DNA of 64,000 bases from Francisella persica ATCC VR-331. Lineage in GTDB: Bacteria > Pseudomonadota > Gammaproteobacteria > Francisellales > Francisellaceae. The stretch covers positions 434,001-498,000 of the forward strand of contig NZ_CP013022.1 in NCBI RefSeq assembly GCF_001653955.1. The letters are read 5' to 3'. The notes beneath the pieces are model-generated. The model ran no database searches. It had not been told where the DNA came from and was given only the letters and a program-made list of their open reading frames with translations. A program made the position numbers and the translations under genes. Of this stretch, positions 1 to 9,650 are shown piece after piece. The first letter of the stretch is position 1. Every line of letters begins with the position of its first letter.

Positions 1-105
1 ATTTCATTTATAGTGACTCAAATAAAAATATATAATAATGAGAATGCTTTTTCAGATGTTTGCTCAAAAATAACTGCAACTTTACCACAATCAAAAAGGT
101 ATTAA
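1..105 (+). CDS. 3' end of an unidentified gene (partial)
   Basis: Frame 1 is open from the window edge to a TAA at 103-105, giving 34 codons that end in TLPQSKRY. The stretch reads like an ordinary protein tail, but it is too short to recognise. It could also be the end of a pseudogene or a chance open frame. Nothing in it points to a function. Confidence 0.3.
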   Translation: MSFIVTQIKIYNNENAFSDVCSKITATLPQSKRY

Positions 106-216
106 GGTAAAGTTATCTTCAGTAATTAATAAAAGCTTATGCTTAATGTGACATAATTTATAATGATAACCATATAGTCATAACATTAAGCATTCAAACA
201 TCGTAATAAAATATTT

Positions 217-235
217 AATAATAATTATCATTATT
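217..235 (+). promoter_or_regulatory. Putative Fur box upstream of feoB
   Basis: The 19-mer AATAATAATTATCATTATT matches 15 of 19 positions of the classical Fur consensus (GATAATGATAATCATTATC). It lies about 85 bp upstream of the feoB start, and a TATAAT-like hexamer follows at 263-268. The site is AT-rich in an AT-rich genome, so part of the match could be chance. Its position before a ferrous-iron transporter supports iron repression by Fur. Confidence 0.55.
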
Positions 236-318
236 ATATCTACCAATTAATAATAATTTTGATATAATCATCCCACATTCTTTAGAGAATCTATACTATA
301 AATCCCTGAGAACTTATT

Positions 319-2562
319 ATGAAATATGCTTTAGTTGGCAATCCAAATTGCGGTAAGACAACAATTTTTAACGCCCTGACAGGACTTAACCAAAAAGTTG
401 GTAACTGGTCTGGAGTAACCGTTGATAAAAAAATAGGTTTTTTAAACTCAAAAGATAAAAAAATTGAAGTCGTTGATATTCCGGGAATTTATTCATTATC
501 AGTATCAGATGCAAACTCTATTGATGAAAAAATAGCTTATTCTTTCATAGTTAAAGAAAAACCAAATGCTATTATTAATGTTGTTGATGCTTCTAATTTA
601 AATAGAAGTCTTTATCTAACTATGCAGCTTATTGAGCTTGGGCTACCGGTTATATTAGTGGTTAATATGATCGATGTTGCAAATAAAAAAGGGTTAATTA
701 TCCACTATGATAAATTAGAGAAGACACTAGGTTGTAAGATTTTACCAAGTGTTGCTGCAAAAGGTATTGGTATCAAAGAGTTAAAAGAGACCCTAGCAGA
801 TCAGCAAAAAGTCTCTAGTTTTAACCTAAAAAGTTACTATCCAGAGTTAGTCTCTAATTTAGAGCAACAAATAACTACACTAAGAAATTATGATATTGGT
901 AGTCTATGGCTTGCTACTGAACTACTTGATGGTAGAGAGCTACAACTATCACAAGAGATCACAGATAGTCAATTAGATCAGCTAAAGATTTCCTTTCAAG
1001 CAAAACCTCAAATTGATGTTGCTAAATTTAGATATAATGCTGTCGCTGAAATTGTAGCTAGCATTACTGAAAATAAAAAGGTTTCTCGCTTTAACTTTAC
1101 CAAAACTCTCGATGCACTTTGCATGAATAAATATTTAGGGATACCAATATTTTTATTGATGATGTATCTGATGTTTTTATTTTCAATTACATTAGGTGGG
1201 GCAATACAGCCAATGTTCGATGATTTATCTCATGCTATTTTTGTGGATGGCTTGGCATATTACTCAAATATACTGGGTCTACCTACACCTGTTACAGGTA
1301 TTCTTGCAAATGGCTTCGGGACAGGTATCAATACCGTACTAGGATTTATTCCTCAAATTGGTTTTTTATTTATATTTTTATCAATACTAGAAGACTCTGG
1401 CTATATGTCTAGAGCTGCTTTTGTTATGGATAGATTCATGCAATCGATTGGTTTATCTGGTAGAGCTTTTGTGCCACTAATTGTTGGCTTTGGTTGCAAT
1501 GTCGCTTCGATTATGGCAGCTAGAACTTTAGAAATACGCAAAGATCGATTGATGACTTTAATGATGTCGCCATTTATGTCTTGTGGTGCAAGGCTTGCGA
1601 TATTCTCGGTATTTGCTAGTGCATTCTTTCCTCATAATGGCGCTACTATAATATTCTTGCTATATTTATCCGGAATAATTGGAGCTATAATTACTGGTTA
1701 CATTATTAAATTAACATTTTTTAAAGGTGACACAGCACCATTTATTTTGGATATTCCAAACTATCATACGCCATCATTTAAAACAGTGATAATCTATAGC
1801 TGGAATAGACTAAAGTCATTCTTAATTAGAGCTGGTAAAGTTATTGTTCCTGTAGCTATAATTGTCGGTAGCTTAAATAGTATATATATTGGCAATAAAA
1901 CCACAGCACTTGAATATGTTGGTAAAAAAATCACGCCAATTCTAAACCCTATGGGTATAAATGATAATAACTGGCCAGCAACTGTAGGCCTAATAACTGG
2001 CACACTTGCTAAAGAGGTTGTGGTTGGAACATTAAATACAATTTACACTCAAGGTGAGAATAATGTCATTCCTAATAAGTTTAGCCTAATAGATAGTATC
2101 AAAGAGTCTTGGAGTACTACTGTTGATAATATCAAAGGTATAGATCTAGCGACTCTTATAAACCCAATAGAAGCTAGTAAAGCTGATGCTAAGATGGATA
2201 ATGGTGCGATGGGAAATATGGTAACAAAATTTGGTTCACTATCAGCTGCTTTTGCTTACCTACTCTTTGTATTATTATATATACCTTGTATTTCTGTTGT
2301 TGGAGCAATGGTAAGAGAATCAACGCGTGGCTGGGCAATTTTGTCGGTACTTTGGAGTGTCTCTATTGCATATGTAGCTGCTATTGTTGTTTATCAATTA
2401 CTCAATATAGCTGCGCATCCTAGTAGCTCTATCATTTGTATTAGTCTAGCTATGGTATACATCATTGGAATTGTTTTCTTAATGAAATATTTATCAACAA
2501 AAATAAATTTCGTTGCAAATCTAACTGGCTGCTCTAGTTGTAGTAGTAAAAAATGCTCTTAA
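319..2562 (+). CDS. feoB: Ferrous iron transport protein B
   Basis: FeoB is an inner-membrane Fe(II) permease with an N-terminal G-protein domain. The 747 residues show G1 GNPNCGKT (7-14), G3 DIPG (53-56) and the G4 motif NMID near residue 115, then a linker domain. From about residue 275 there is a polytopic membrane part with Gly-rich motifs such as GFGCNVASIMAAR. The length is normal for the family. The C-terminus ends in a Cys cluster (CSSCSSKKCS). No feoA or feoC lies beside it, so it appears to be transcribed alone, probably under the upstream Fur-like site. The frame is intact. Confidence 0.96.
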   Translation: MKYALVGNPNCGKTTIFNALTGLNQKVGNWSGVTVDKKIGFLNSKDKKIEVVDIPGIYSLSVSDANSIDEKIAYSFIVKEKPNAIINVVDASNLNRSLYLTMQLIELGLPVILVVNMIDVANKKGLIIHYDKLEKTLGCKILPSVAAKGIGIKELKETLADQQKVSSFNLKSYYPELVSNLEQQITTLRNYDIGSLWLATELLDGRELQLSQEITDSQLDQLKISFQAKPQIDVAKFRYNAVAEIVASITENKKVSRFNFTKTLDALCMNKYLGIPIFLLMMYLMFLFSITLGGAIQPMFDDLSHAIFVDGLAYYSNILGLPTPVTGILANGFGTGINTVLGFIPQIGFLFIFLSILEDSGYMSRAAFVMDRFMQSIGLSGRAFVPLIVGFGCNVASIMAARTLEIRKDRLMTLMMSPFMSCGARLAIFSVFASAFFPHNGATIIFLLYLSGIIGAIITGYIIKLTFFKGDTAPFILDIPNYHTPSFKTVIIYSWNRLKSFLIRAGKVIVPVAIIVGSLNSIYIGNKTTALEYVGKKITPILNPMGINDNNWPATVGLITGTLAKEVVVGTLNTIYTQGENNVIPNKFSLIDSIKESWSTTVDNIKGIDLATLINPIEASKADAKMDNGAMGNMVTKFGSLSAAFAYLLFVLLYIPCISVVGAMVRESTRGWAILSVLWSVSIAYVAAIVVYQLLNIAAHPSSSIICISLAMVYIIGIVFLMKYLSTKINFVANLTGCSSCSSKKCS

Positions 2563-2739
2563 TAGTATCTTCTGCTTATAAAAATGATTTAAAGCGAGCA
2601 TTCCGAGTCTTTATATTTTTAATAATTACCTAACAAAATCTTTAATCCACCACAATAAATATGCTATGATTAGGTTTAGGTATGCTTGAGAGCATGCTTA
2701 GCTTCAAATTAATTTACAAAAAACTTGGGAGGAGTTTTT

Positions 2740-5373
2740 ATGCAGAAGTTTGTCTATGCCTTTAGTGAAGGCAATAAGTCCATGCGTGATTTGCTAGGTG
2801 GTAAAGGTGCTAACCTGAGTGAAATGCTAAACAGTGGTCTACCTGTACCAGATGGATTTACCGTAACTACAGAAGCATGTCTTAAGTACTATGATGACCG
2901 CCAAAAGTTAAGTAGTGAAGTCAAAGAACAAATATTTGCTCATATCAAAGATTTAGAGAAAAGAAGTGGTAAAATTTTTGGTGGTGACAACAATCCTCTA
3001 CTAGTATCAGTGCGCTCTGGTGCAAGAGTTTCTATGCCCGGGATGATGGATACTGTCCTTAACCTAGGATTAAATGATGAAGTTGCTAAAGCTATGGTAG
3101 CAAAGACAAATAATGAACAATTTGTTTATGATAGCTATAGAAGATTCATCATGATGTTTGCTAGTGTTGTTATGGGTTGTGAAAAGAAACCTTTTGATAA
3201 AATTTTAGAATATAAAAAAGCAAAACGAAAAGTAAAAAATGACTGTGATCTGCCTGCTCAAGATTACAAAGATATCGTTGCAAAATATAAGAAAATTTAT
3301 AAAGATTTAGTTGGTAAAGACTTCCCTATTGATCCAGTTGAGCAACTCCTGGCTGCTGTAGAAGCTGTTTTTAAATCATGGAATGCTGAAAGAGCAATTA
3401 TCTATAGAGAAATAAATAATATCTCAAATAACTGGGGCACAGCTGTTAATATCCAAGAAATGGTATACGGGAACTCTGGTAATAATTCTGGGACAGGGGT
3501 AGCCTTTACAAGAAATCCATCTACTGGTGAAAATGAGCTTTTTGGCGAATACCTAATTAATGCTCAAGGTGAGGATGTCGTAGCTGGTGTCAGAACTCCA
3601 GCACATATCTCAACTTTAAAAAATAAAATGCCAGAAGTATTTAATGATTTTGTAAAAATTGCTAAAAACTTAGAGAAAGTTTACAAAGACATGCAAGACA
3701 TGGAGTTTACTATCGAAGATGGTAAGCTTTTCATGCTACAAACAAGAAATGGTAAAAGAACTGCAAAAGCAGCTTTAAAAATTGCTGTAGATATGGCTAA
3801 AGAAGGTCTAATCACAAATGAAGAAGCAGTGATGATGGTTGAGCCTCATTTATTAGAGCAATTATTACATCCTAAATTTGATGAGAAAGCTTTAGCGTCT
3901 AAACGTCATCTTGGTTTAGCTCTTGGCGCCTCTCCTGGTGCTGCTAGTGGTAGAATATATTTTGACGTTAAATCGCTACTTGCAGCAAAAGCGCGTGGAG
4001 AAGAGAAAACTATCCTAGTTAGGATTGAAACATCACCCGAAGATATCGCAGGTATGAATGCTTGTAATGGTATTTTAACTCTACGTGGTGGTATGACTTC
4101 TCACGCTGCTGTTGTTGCACGCGGGATGGGTAAATGTTGCATATCTGGTTTAGAATCAGCAAGAATTGATGAAGAAAAGAAAACTATTACCTTTGAAAGA
4201 GGTCAAGTATTTACAGAAGGTGACTACTTATCTCTTGATGGGACTAAAGGTACTGTCTATAGAGGCATTATTAAGACTGTCGATCCTGAAGTTACTAAAG
4301 ATTTTGAAGACTTTATGAAGTTCGTCGATAGTGTGCGTAAACTTCGTGTTAGATGTAATGCTGATACTTTCAAAGATGCTTCTGTAGCTAGAGCTTATGG
4401 TGCTGAGGGAATTGGTCTGTGTCGTACAGAGCATATGTTCTTTGGAGAAGATCGTATCTCTTATGTCAGACAAATGATTTTGGCTAAAGATAAAAAAGAA
4501 AGGCAAAAAGCTTTAGACAAGCTACTTCCTGTGCAACAGCAAGACTTTGAAGAGCTATTCGAAGCAATGGATAACCTTGCAGTAACTATTAGATTTATCG
4601 ATCCACCGTTACATGAGTTCTTACCTCATGAAGTAGATGAGATCAATGATCTAGCACGTGAGTTTAATATTAGCTATAGTGAACTAGAAGCGCGTATCGA
4701 GACACTTAGCGAAGTAAACCCTATGATGGGTCATCGTGGCTGTAGATTAGCAGTAACATATCCTGAAATCATTGAAATGCAGACTAAAGCTATCATCTAT
4801 GCTGCAATATCAAGTAAGCGTATGGGTATAGAAGTTAAACCAGAACTTATGATTCCTCTAGTTAGTACTCTTGGTGAGTTTAAACTCTTAAGCGGTATTG
4901 TTAGAGAAGTTGCTGACACTATTCTAAAGCGTGAAAAAATTGATATTGATTACAAAGTTGGTGTAATGCTTGAAACTCCGCGTGGTGCTATCGGCGCTGG
5001 TATGCTTGCGGAAGCTGGTAGTGAGTTTTTCTCATTTGGTACAAACGATTTAACTCAGATGACATTTGGCTTTAGTAGAGATGATGCTAATAAATTTATT
5101 AAAGACTATCTTGAAAAAGGTATACTAAGCTTTGATCCATTTGCAAGACTAGATCCTAAAGGAGTTGGTAAACTAATGCAAATAGCTAAAGAAGGTGTCA
5201 AAGCTGTAAACCCTAATGCTAAGATGGGTATATGTGGTGAACATGGTGGTGAACCGTATTCTGTTGGCTTTTGCCATGATTTAGATCTTGATTATGTATC
5301 TTGTTCTCCATTTAGAGTTCCTATCGCAAGATTATCAGCAGCTCAAGCAAAGATATATGCTGATCATAGATAA
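2740..5373 (+). CDS. ppdK: Pyruvate, phosphate dikinase
   Basis: This enzyme interconverts pyruvate, ATP and Pi with PEP, AMP and PPi in the cytoplasm, and can serve gluconeogenesis or PPi-driven glycolysis. The ATG at 2740 is chosen as start because a strong Shine-Dalgarno (GGGAGGAG, 2727-2735) lies just upstream; an in-frame TTG at 2725 would put that site inside the gene. The product is 877 residues, the usual length. An ATP-grasp N-terminal domain begins with GGKGANLSEM. The swivelling phosphohistidine domain has TSHAAVVARGMG with the catalytic His at about residue 455. The C-terminal PEP/pyruvate barrel has CGEHGGEP with Cys near 831. The gene is intact and stands alone between feoB and dead leuA. 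Confidence 0.97.
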   Translation: MQKFVYAFSEGNKSMRDLLGGKGANLSEMLNSGLPVPDGFTVTTEACLKYYDDRQKLSSEVKEQIFAHIKDLEKRSGKIFGGDNNPLLVSVRSGARVSMPGMMDTVLNLGLNDEVAKAMVAKTNNEQFVYDSYRRFIMMFASVVMGCEKKPFDKILEYKKAKRKVKNDCDLPAQDYKDIVAKYKKIYKDLVGKDFPIDPVEQLLAAVEAVFKSWNAERAIIYREINNISNNWGTAVNIQEMVYGNSGNNSGTGVAFTRNPSTGENELFGEYLINAQGEDVVAGVRTPAHISTLKNKMPEVFNDFVKIAKNLEKVYKDMQDMEFTIEDGKLFMLQTRNGKRTAKAALKIAVDMAKEGLITNEEAVMMVEPHLLEQLLHPKFDEKALASKRHLGLALGASPGAASGRIYFDVKSLLAAKARGEEKTILVRIETSPEDIAGMNACNGILTLRGGMTSHAAVVARGMGKCCISGLESARIDEEKKTITFERGQVFTEGDYLSLDGTKGTVYRGIIKTVDPEVTKDFEDFMKFVDSVRKLRVRCNADTFKDASVARAYGAEGIGLCRTEHMFFGEDRISYVRQMILAKDKKERQKALDKLLPVQQQDFEELFEAMDNLAVTIRFIDPPLHEFLPHEVDEINDLAREFNISYSELEARIETLSEVNPMMGHRGCRLAVTYPEIIEMQTKAIIYAAISSKRMGIEVKPELMIPLVSTLGEFKLLSGIVREVADTILKREKIDIDYKVGVMLETPRGAIGAGMLAEAGSEFFSFGTNDLTQMTFGFSRDDANKFIKDYLEKGILSFDPFARLDPKGVGKLMQIAKEGVKAVNPNAKMGICGEHGGEPYSVGFCHDLDLDYVSCSPFRVPIARLSAAQAKIYADHR

Positions 5374-5489
5374 AATATTTTCCTCTCGGCAAAAACTTTT
5401 TATTATTTTTTAAAGTCAGTATTTATGTCCAAACTATGTTTACACTAAAGGCAAAATGTATAAGATAATCAAGTCATGTTATTAGGTAT

Positions 5490-5522
5490 ATGCAAAAGCA
5501 TGTATAGAGCAGTTGCTCTATA
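5490..5522 (+). promoter_or_regulatory. Two adjacent small hairpins in the leuA leader
   Basis: ATGC-AAAA-GCAT (5490-5501) is followed directly by TATAGAGCA-GT-TGCTCTATA (5503-5522), a perfect 9-base inverted repeat. They lie about 150 bp upstream of the dead leuA. They could be a relic of leader attenuation or the ppdK transcription end. No U-tract follows, so a simple terminator is not supported. Confidence 0.3.
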
Positions 5523-5669
5523 GTCAAGGCATTCAGTGATAATAAGGTATTATTGGAGTCTGTTATCCTATATTTTCTCAAAAAATTAAATCTCAAAGTA
5601 ATATCACTCCTCTTACTCAGCAAAAATCTCCTCTATCTTTAATCCTAACTTACATATAGGTAATCCGGT

Positions 5670-6690
5670 ATGGATAAGCAAAAAAATTATATTTTGATAC
5701 AACTCTTAGAGATAGTCAACAGTCTCCTGGAACTGGCGTGTCTTTGAAGATAATACTACGTACGTACGCAGACCTTGTAGACAAACTAAACATCGATGTA
5801 TTAAAAGCAGGCTTTACTTCAGATAGTAATACAGATTTGAAATAGTAAATAATACTATCTCAAAAAGAATGGTTGGAAAGATGATTGTCGCTGGACTGTG
5901 CCAATTAAGAAAAAATCAGGTTGAAATTACTATGGATTCTTTACGCCCTTCTTTAGAAATAGTGTAAAGCTAATTTATAGTAGATCCAAACTTAGCTCAA
6001 GCAAGTCTAGGTAGCAAAAATGATAACTATTTTGTATGCTAAGCATGCGTAAACCATCAAGAAAGAATTCCCTACTAAAATATAATCTAGTCAGCACAGT
6101 ATTAAGCGCCATAGAGAACTCTATGAATACTGTATTTGATGCCCAGCAAGGACAAGTAGAGTGTTGCATAAATAGTGTTCTAGTAATGCATCTTTAGAGC
6201 AGTGTGTGATGTTTATAAATATTTTTGGTAAACAGAAAAGACCGTTACTACTATAAAGATGTTAACATCGCAAATTTTAAAACTATTTCTAACTTCACTG
6301 GCAAAATAATGCTATCAATACAACCTCACCACCATATTACAGGTCTTAATTCTGCAAGATATACATCTGGTGGATATTAAAAATGCGATATTGAAAAACC
6401 ATCTAGCCTATAAGCACCATTTCATCCAGAATCTATTGGTAATGAAATTAGCTTTATTTTTGGTACACTATCTGGTAGCAATCATGTAAAAAAATTACGA
6501 AGAAAATGGTTATTATTTGTGATTACATCGTACAAAAGGCATCACAGATGAAGAACTAATACAAACCGTATAAACAAATTAAACCCTATAAGCATTAAAA
6601 CTATTGATTATTGCAAGTCTAATGGTGAAACTTATGTAGAGATTAAGGGAAGATTCTTTGATAATGTCTGGTTCTATAGGTGATTTAATC
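5670..6690 (+). pseudogene. leuA: 2-isopropylmalate synthase remnant
   Basis: LeuA commits 2-oxoisovalerate to leucine synthesis. The remnant starts at ATG 5670 (MDKQKNYI). After a frameshift it gives the diagnostic FDTTLRDSQQSPG (family FDTTLRDGEQSPG), then VDKLNIDVLKAGF. Near 6090-6170 it reads SAIENSMNTVFDAQQGQVEC, matching the AGA-QVEC(T)INGIGER region. Near 6310-6350 it has HHHITGLNSARYTSGG, and near 6420-6520 PFHPESIGNEISFIFGTLSG, matching the C-terminal half of the barrel and the hydrolysis-like region. There are many stops and frame changes and no long frame survives. The C-terminal end is hard to place. Leucine synthesis from this gene is lost. Confidence 0.85.
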
Positions 6691-7101
6691 ATAATTGTTT
6701 TAATTTTCATAGTTTATATAGAAAACAAAACTGACTGTAGCTGATAAAAGTTGCTAGCTTGTCTACTAAGAGACTTTGCTGACTCTTTAGCGCAAAAAAA
6801 TCCCCTATATTGCTGAAAAACCCGACATAGCTAAAACGACTATTAAAGTGTTATAATGTAATTGTTTTAAGTGATTTTGATCAAATAAGTATGAAATAAA
6901 AAAGCCGCCAATAAACTATGGTAGTTATACGTAAAATCTCTATAATGAAATCATCTTTAAAGTATTTAATCATTTAATTTATCTTTTAGAGAACTTTACT
7001 AACTGCTATTATTTATTAATCATCACTAGTAAGTCTTATACCACCATATTAGTTATTTTTTGATACAATCTAAAAATATTTATAAATTTTCTAAAAATAG
7101 T

Positions 7102-7539
7102 ATGCTTAGTATTATTCAAAGAGTTAATTGTGCAAATGTAGTAGTTGATGATCAAAAAGTTGCTGATATAAATAAAGGTATCTTAGCACTAGTCTGTATT
7201 GAAAATGAAGATACTGACCAAAATTTTGAAAAGATGGCTGACAAAATCCTTAAGTATCGCTTATTTGATGATTATGATGGTAAGATGAATCTATCACTAA
7301 CTGATATTTATGGAGAAATAATTATTGTACCGCAATTTACCCTTGCAGTTGATACAAAAAAAGGTAATAGACCAAGTTTTAGTAGTGGTTGCCCTAATGA
7401 AATAGCGAAACAGAAGTTTAAAGAATTTGAAAATATCTTTAGAAACAAATATAACAAAGTTCAAACAGGAATATTTGGCGCAGATATGAAAGTATCATTA
7501 ACTAATGATGGTCCTGTAACTTTTAGTTTTAAGTTATAA
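7102..7539 (+). CDS. dtd: D-aminoacyl-tRNA deacylase
   Basis: DTD hydrolyses D-amino acids, and glycine mischarged on tRNA-Ala, off tRNA as a proofreading step. The internal ATG at 7102 gives 145 residues beginning MLSIIQRV, the family's normal length and N-terminus; the frame opens further upstream at 7060 without family support. Signature motifs are [17 protein letters not shown] (family SQFTL...GxRPSF) and DGPVTF near the C-terminus, the Gly-cisPro motif being part of GPVTF. The usual Ser-Gln has become Pro-Gln. It is intact, between the dead genes leuA and tyrA. Confidence 0.95.
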   Translation: MLSIIQRVNCANVVVDDQKVADINKGILALVCIENEDTDQNFEKMADKILKYRLFDDYDGKMNLSLTDIYGEIIIVPQFTLAVDTKKGNRPSFSSGCPNEIAKQKFKEFENIFRNKYNKVQTGIFGADMKVSLTNDGPVTFSFKL

Positions 7540-7541
7540 AT

Positions 7542-8200
7542 ATGCAAAAGAAAGTTTATATAATTGGTGGCAATGGTGAGATGGATTTAGATAACTCAGA
7601 ATATTTTTAGTAAGTTTTTGCCTGAACACAAACTGGCTATTTTTGATGAAAGTAATTGGTAAAATCCTTAACAAAAGCTAACTAATCAAGACATTGTAGT
7701 ACTCAAACTATACCTTACCCATTTCATATGGTACTATATTAGTTGTTGACTATACTAGTATAAAAAAAGAGGCTGAGACTATGCTCACTAATTTATAATG
7801 GTCCTATGGTTGGGCTACATCCTATATTTGGAACAAAATGGCAAACAGCAAGATAAGTATCAGTATTTTATTAATGATCTATATAGAATTGGTTTAGTAC
7901 CAAGAAAATAAATGGTGAGGCAATGACTTTTATCCAAGATATTGAGCACTTTAGTGTTTATTGTTTAGGATTGTTTGTTAAACATAAGAATATTGAGATT
8001 AATTTAGGTTGTCCAAATGCTAGTATTGTTGATTTCCCAGCTAAATTTGCTGATTTTGGAAACTCCAATGCTAAAAAAATCTCTCAAGGAGACAAGCAAA
8101 CTTTTATTGAGAATTTCAAAGCAGTAATAAGGATGGATGGATGATTTTTTGCTGCAATCTTATAAAAATACTGATAGATTGTTACTTAAAAAGAAAGGCT
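7542..8200 (+). pseudogene. tyrA: Prephenate dehydrogenase / chorismate mutase-type TyrA remnant, invaded by a pyrD fragment
   Basis: TyrA makes 4-hydroxyphenylpyruvate for tyrosine synthesis. The start MQKKVYIIGGNGEM (7542) is the Rossmann motif (IIGGxGxMG), now followed by frameshifts. Further on come GPMVGLHPIFGTKWQTA, YQYFINDLYRIGL and MTFIQDIEHFSVYCLGLFV (family MAYIQALRHF...GLHL). The tail ISQGDKQTFIENFKAV matches the TyrA C-terminus (LEQGDKQAFIDSFRKV). The 22 or so codons between these (from about 7981) are not TyrA but read HKNIEINLGCPNASIVDFP, copied from the neighbouring pyrD in inverted orientation. The region that should read SSPIYRLELAMVGRLFAQ in the family is gone. It is non-functional. 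Confidence 0.88.
7989..8042 (+). repeat. 54-bp inverted duplicate of pyrD sequence inside tyrA (copy 1)
   Basis: This stretch is identical to the reverse complement of 8555-8608 in pyrD, with near matches a few bases beyond on both sides (CATAAGAAT here, CATAAAAAT there). It is flanked on both sides by TyrA-coding sequence, so it replaced part of tyrA rather than sitting between genes. Confidence 0.95.
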
Positions 8201-8932
8201 ATTAATCTCTTTAACTAACTTTTTACCCCTTATAGGATTAAACATTACTGAACTTAGAGATAAATGATCTGCTCCAGCTTCTATGTATTTCTTAGCATCG
8301 TATAATGTATAAATACCACCTCCGCCAATGATTGTGATACTATCGCCAAACACATCTCTAGCTTTTTTGATTGCTGGTAAGCTGTACTCATGTAGTGGAT
8401 AGCCTGAAATACCCCCTTTATTTGTTGGGATAGTATTACATAAATGAAAAGTTGTAATCCCTACTGCAAGATATTCTCTTATTTTAGCATTGTGATCGAC
8501 AGTTGGTGGCATTTTGATACTGATATTTCTACCAGCAAATATTGGCGCTAATTCAGCTGGGAAATCAACAATACTAGCATTTGGACAACCTAAATTAATC
8601 TCAATATTTTTATGATTTGCAAATTTTGGTAGTTTTAAAGTTTTTGCAAAATTATGCCAGTCTGTTATTTTTAATGCTGCTAGAGATATTATATCTTGAG
8701 CTCTTTTAGGTGGATTTGCATTTGCAAAACCTGGATTACGCAAACCAATCTTATTACGCCATGCGTTTTTTTCTATTTTACGAATGGTTCTGACTGCTTG
8801 TTTGATAAGCCCCCAACGTCTATTTACAGTAAAAGACCCATAAACGTTCGAAGTCTCTTTAAATTTAAGATACTTACCAAACGGTGGAGAAATTATTATT
8901 CTCTTAAGATCTTTATTTTGCATTTTTAGCAC
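8186..8932 (-). CDS. pyrD: Dihydroorotate dehydrogenase-family FMN protein
   Basis: This is a flavin TIM-barrel enzyme that would oxidise dihydroorotate to orotate in pyrimidine synthesis. Visible motifs are INLGCPNASIVDFP, HLCNTIPT...GGISGYPLHE (FMN/orotate loop, family NT...GGLSG) and IIGGGGIYTLYDAKKYIEAG (phosphate-binding end of the barrel). At 248 residues it is shorter than the usual 300-340, lacking part of the N-terminus. It starts 20 bp inside the end of pyrF, so the two form a pyrF-pyrD operon. The ATG at 8923 (MQNKDL) is an alternative start. Nothing is broken in frame. The class is unclear and the short length leaves some doubt about substrate. Confidence 0.82.
   Translation of the reverse strand: MLKMQNKDLKRIIISPPFGKYLKFKETSNVYGSFTVNRRWGLIKQAVRTIRKIEKNAWRNKIGLRNPGFANANPPKRAQDIISLAALKITDWHNFAKTLKLPKFANHKNIEINLGCPNASIVDFPAELAPIFAGRNISIKMPPTVDHNAKIREYLAVGITTFHLCNTIPTNKGGISGYPLHEYSLPAIKKARDVFGDSITIIGGGGIYTLYDAKKYIEAGADHLSLSSVMFNPIRGKKLVKEINSLSF
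8555..8608 (-). repeat. 54-bp source segment in pyrD (copy 2 of the inverted duplicate)
   Basis: This segment encodes IEINLGCPNASIVDFPA of PyrD. Its reverse complement recurs exactly at 7989-8042 within dead tyrA. It is in register with the conserved PyrD reading frame here, so this is the donor and the tyrA copy is derived. Confidence 0.95.
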
Positions 8933-9575
8933 TCAAATTCTTTAACTTCTCAACGATATTATCAGCACGCAATAGCGGTCTGCCTACGATAATGTAGTCG
9001 ACGCTAAGTTCTTTAGCTTTTTGGGGAGTTAGTGCATTAAAATGATCATCACTAAGATCACTCTCAAGCCTTACACCTGGAACATATAGCTTAATTTTAT
9101 CCTTATCATCAAACTTAGCTCGCACATCAGCAACTAAATGTGGATGACATATAAAGTTTTCCACTCCTAAATCCAAACATCTGCCAAATTTTGCTAGACT
9201 ATCTGTTTTATCAAAATTAGCATCACTACTTAGTGTAATCACAGCTAATGGTATAGCTTGAGTATCTGCTGTAAGTGCAGCTTTGACCATCTCATCACTA
9301 GCAGTGCCATGGAATGTGAAGTATTTGAAATTTGGAATAGTTTTTGAATAGTTTTCTATAGCTGTTTTAACTGTATTTGGAATATCATGAAATTTAAAAT
9401 CTAAGAAAATATCTTTGTCGCCTACTAGCTCATGAATTTCTTTAAAAGATAACGTTGAACATAAGATATGACCTATTTTAACACAGTCAACATACTTCGA
9501 AACAGTAGCTATTTTATCTAAATCTGACTTAGAGATGCCATCTGCTGATAACATTATTTTCATTGAGTTTTTCAA
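8913..9575 (-). CDS. pyrF: Orotidine 5'-phosphate decarboxylase
   Basis: This enzyme converts OMP to UMP, the last step of de novo pyrimidine synthesis. The 220 residues carry the catalytic DFKFHDIPNT motif (family DxKxxDIPNT, with the Asp-Lys-Asp charge network). They also have VPGVRLESD and the phosphate-binding IVGRPLLRAD near the end. The length is normal. The start MKNSMKIML could also be Met5. The 3' end overlaps the pyrD start by 20 bp, suggesting translational coupling. Confidence 0.95.
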   Translation of the reverse strand: MKNSMKIMLSADGISKSDLDKIATVSKYVDCVKIGHILCSTLSFKEIHELVGDKDIFLDFKFHDIPNTVKTAIENYSKTIPNFKYFTFHGTASDEMVKAALTADTQAIPLAVITLSSDANFDKTDSLAKFGRCLDLGVENFICHPHLVADVRAKFDDKDKIKLYVPGVRLESDLSDDHFNALTPQKAKELSVDYIIVGRPLLRADNIVEKLKNLSAKNAK

Positions 9576-9650
9576 ATGATTAATTGATGTTGAAACTATA
9601 TATTAATTTAATTTGTGGTAATAGTAAACTATATTTTGACTTTGTTGTTA

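Noticed and set aside
5975-6169. Minus-strand open frame of 64 codons
   Set aside because: It is antisense to the leuA remnant (QVEC region) and has no protein-like features of its own.
7923-8144. Seventy-three-codon open frame considered as a small novel gene
   Set aside because: It is part of dead tyrA joined to copied pyrD sequence; no start signal or family supports a separate gene.
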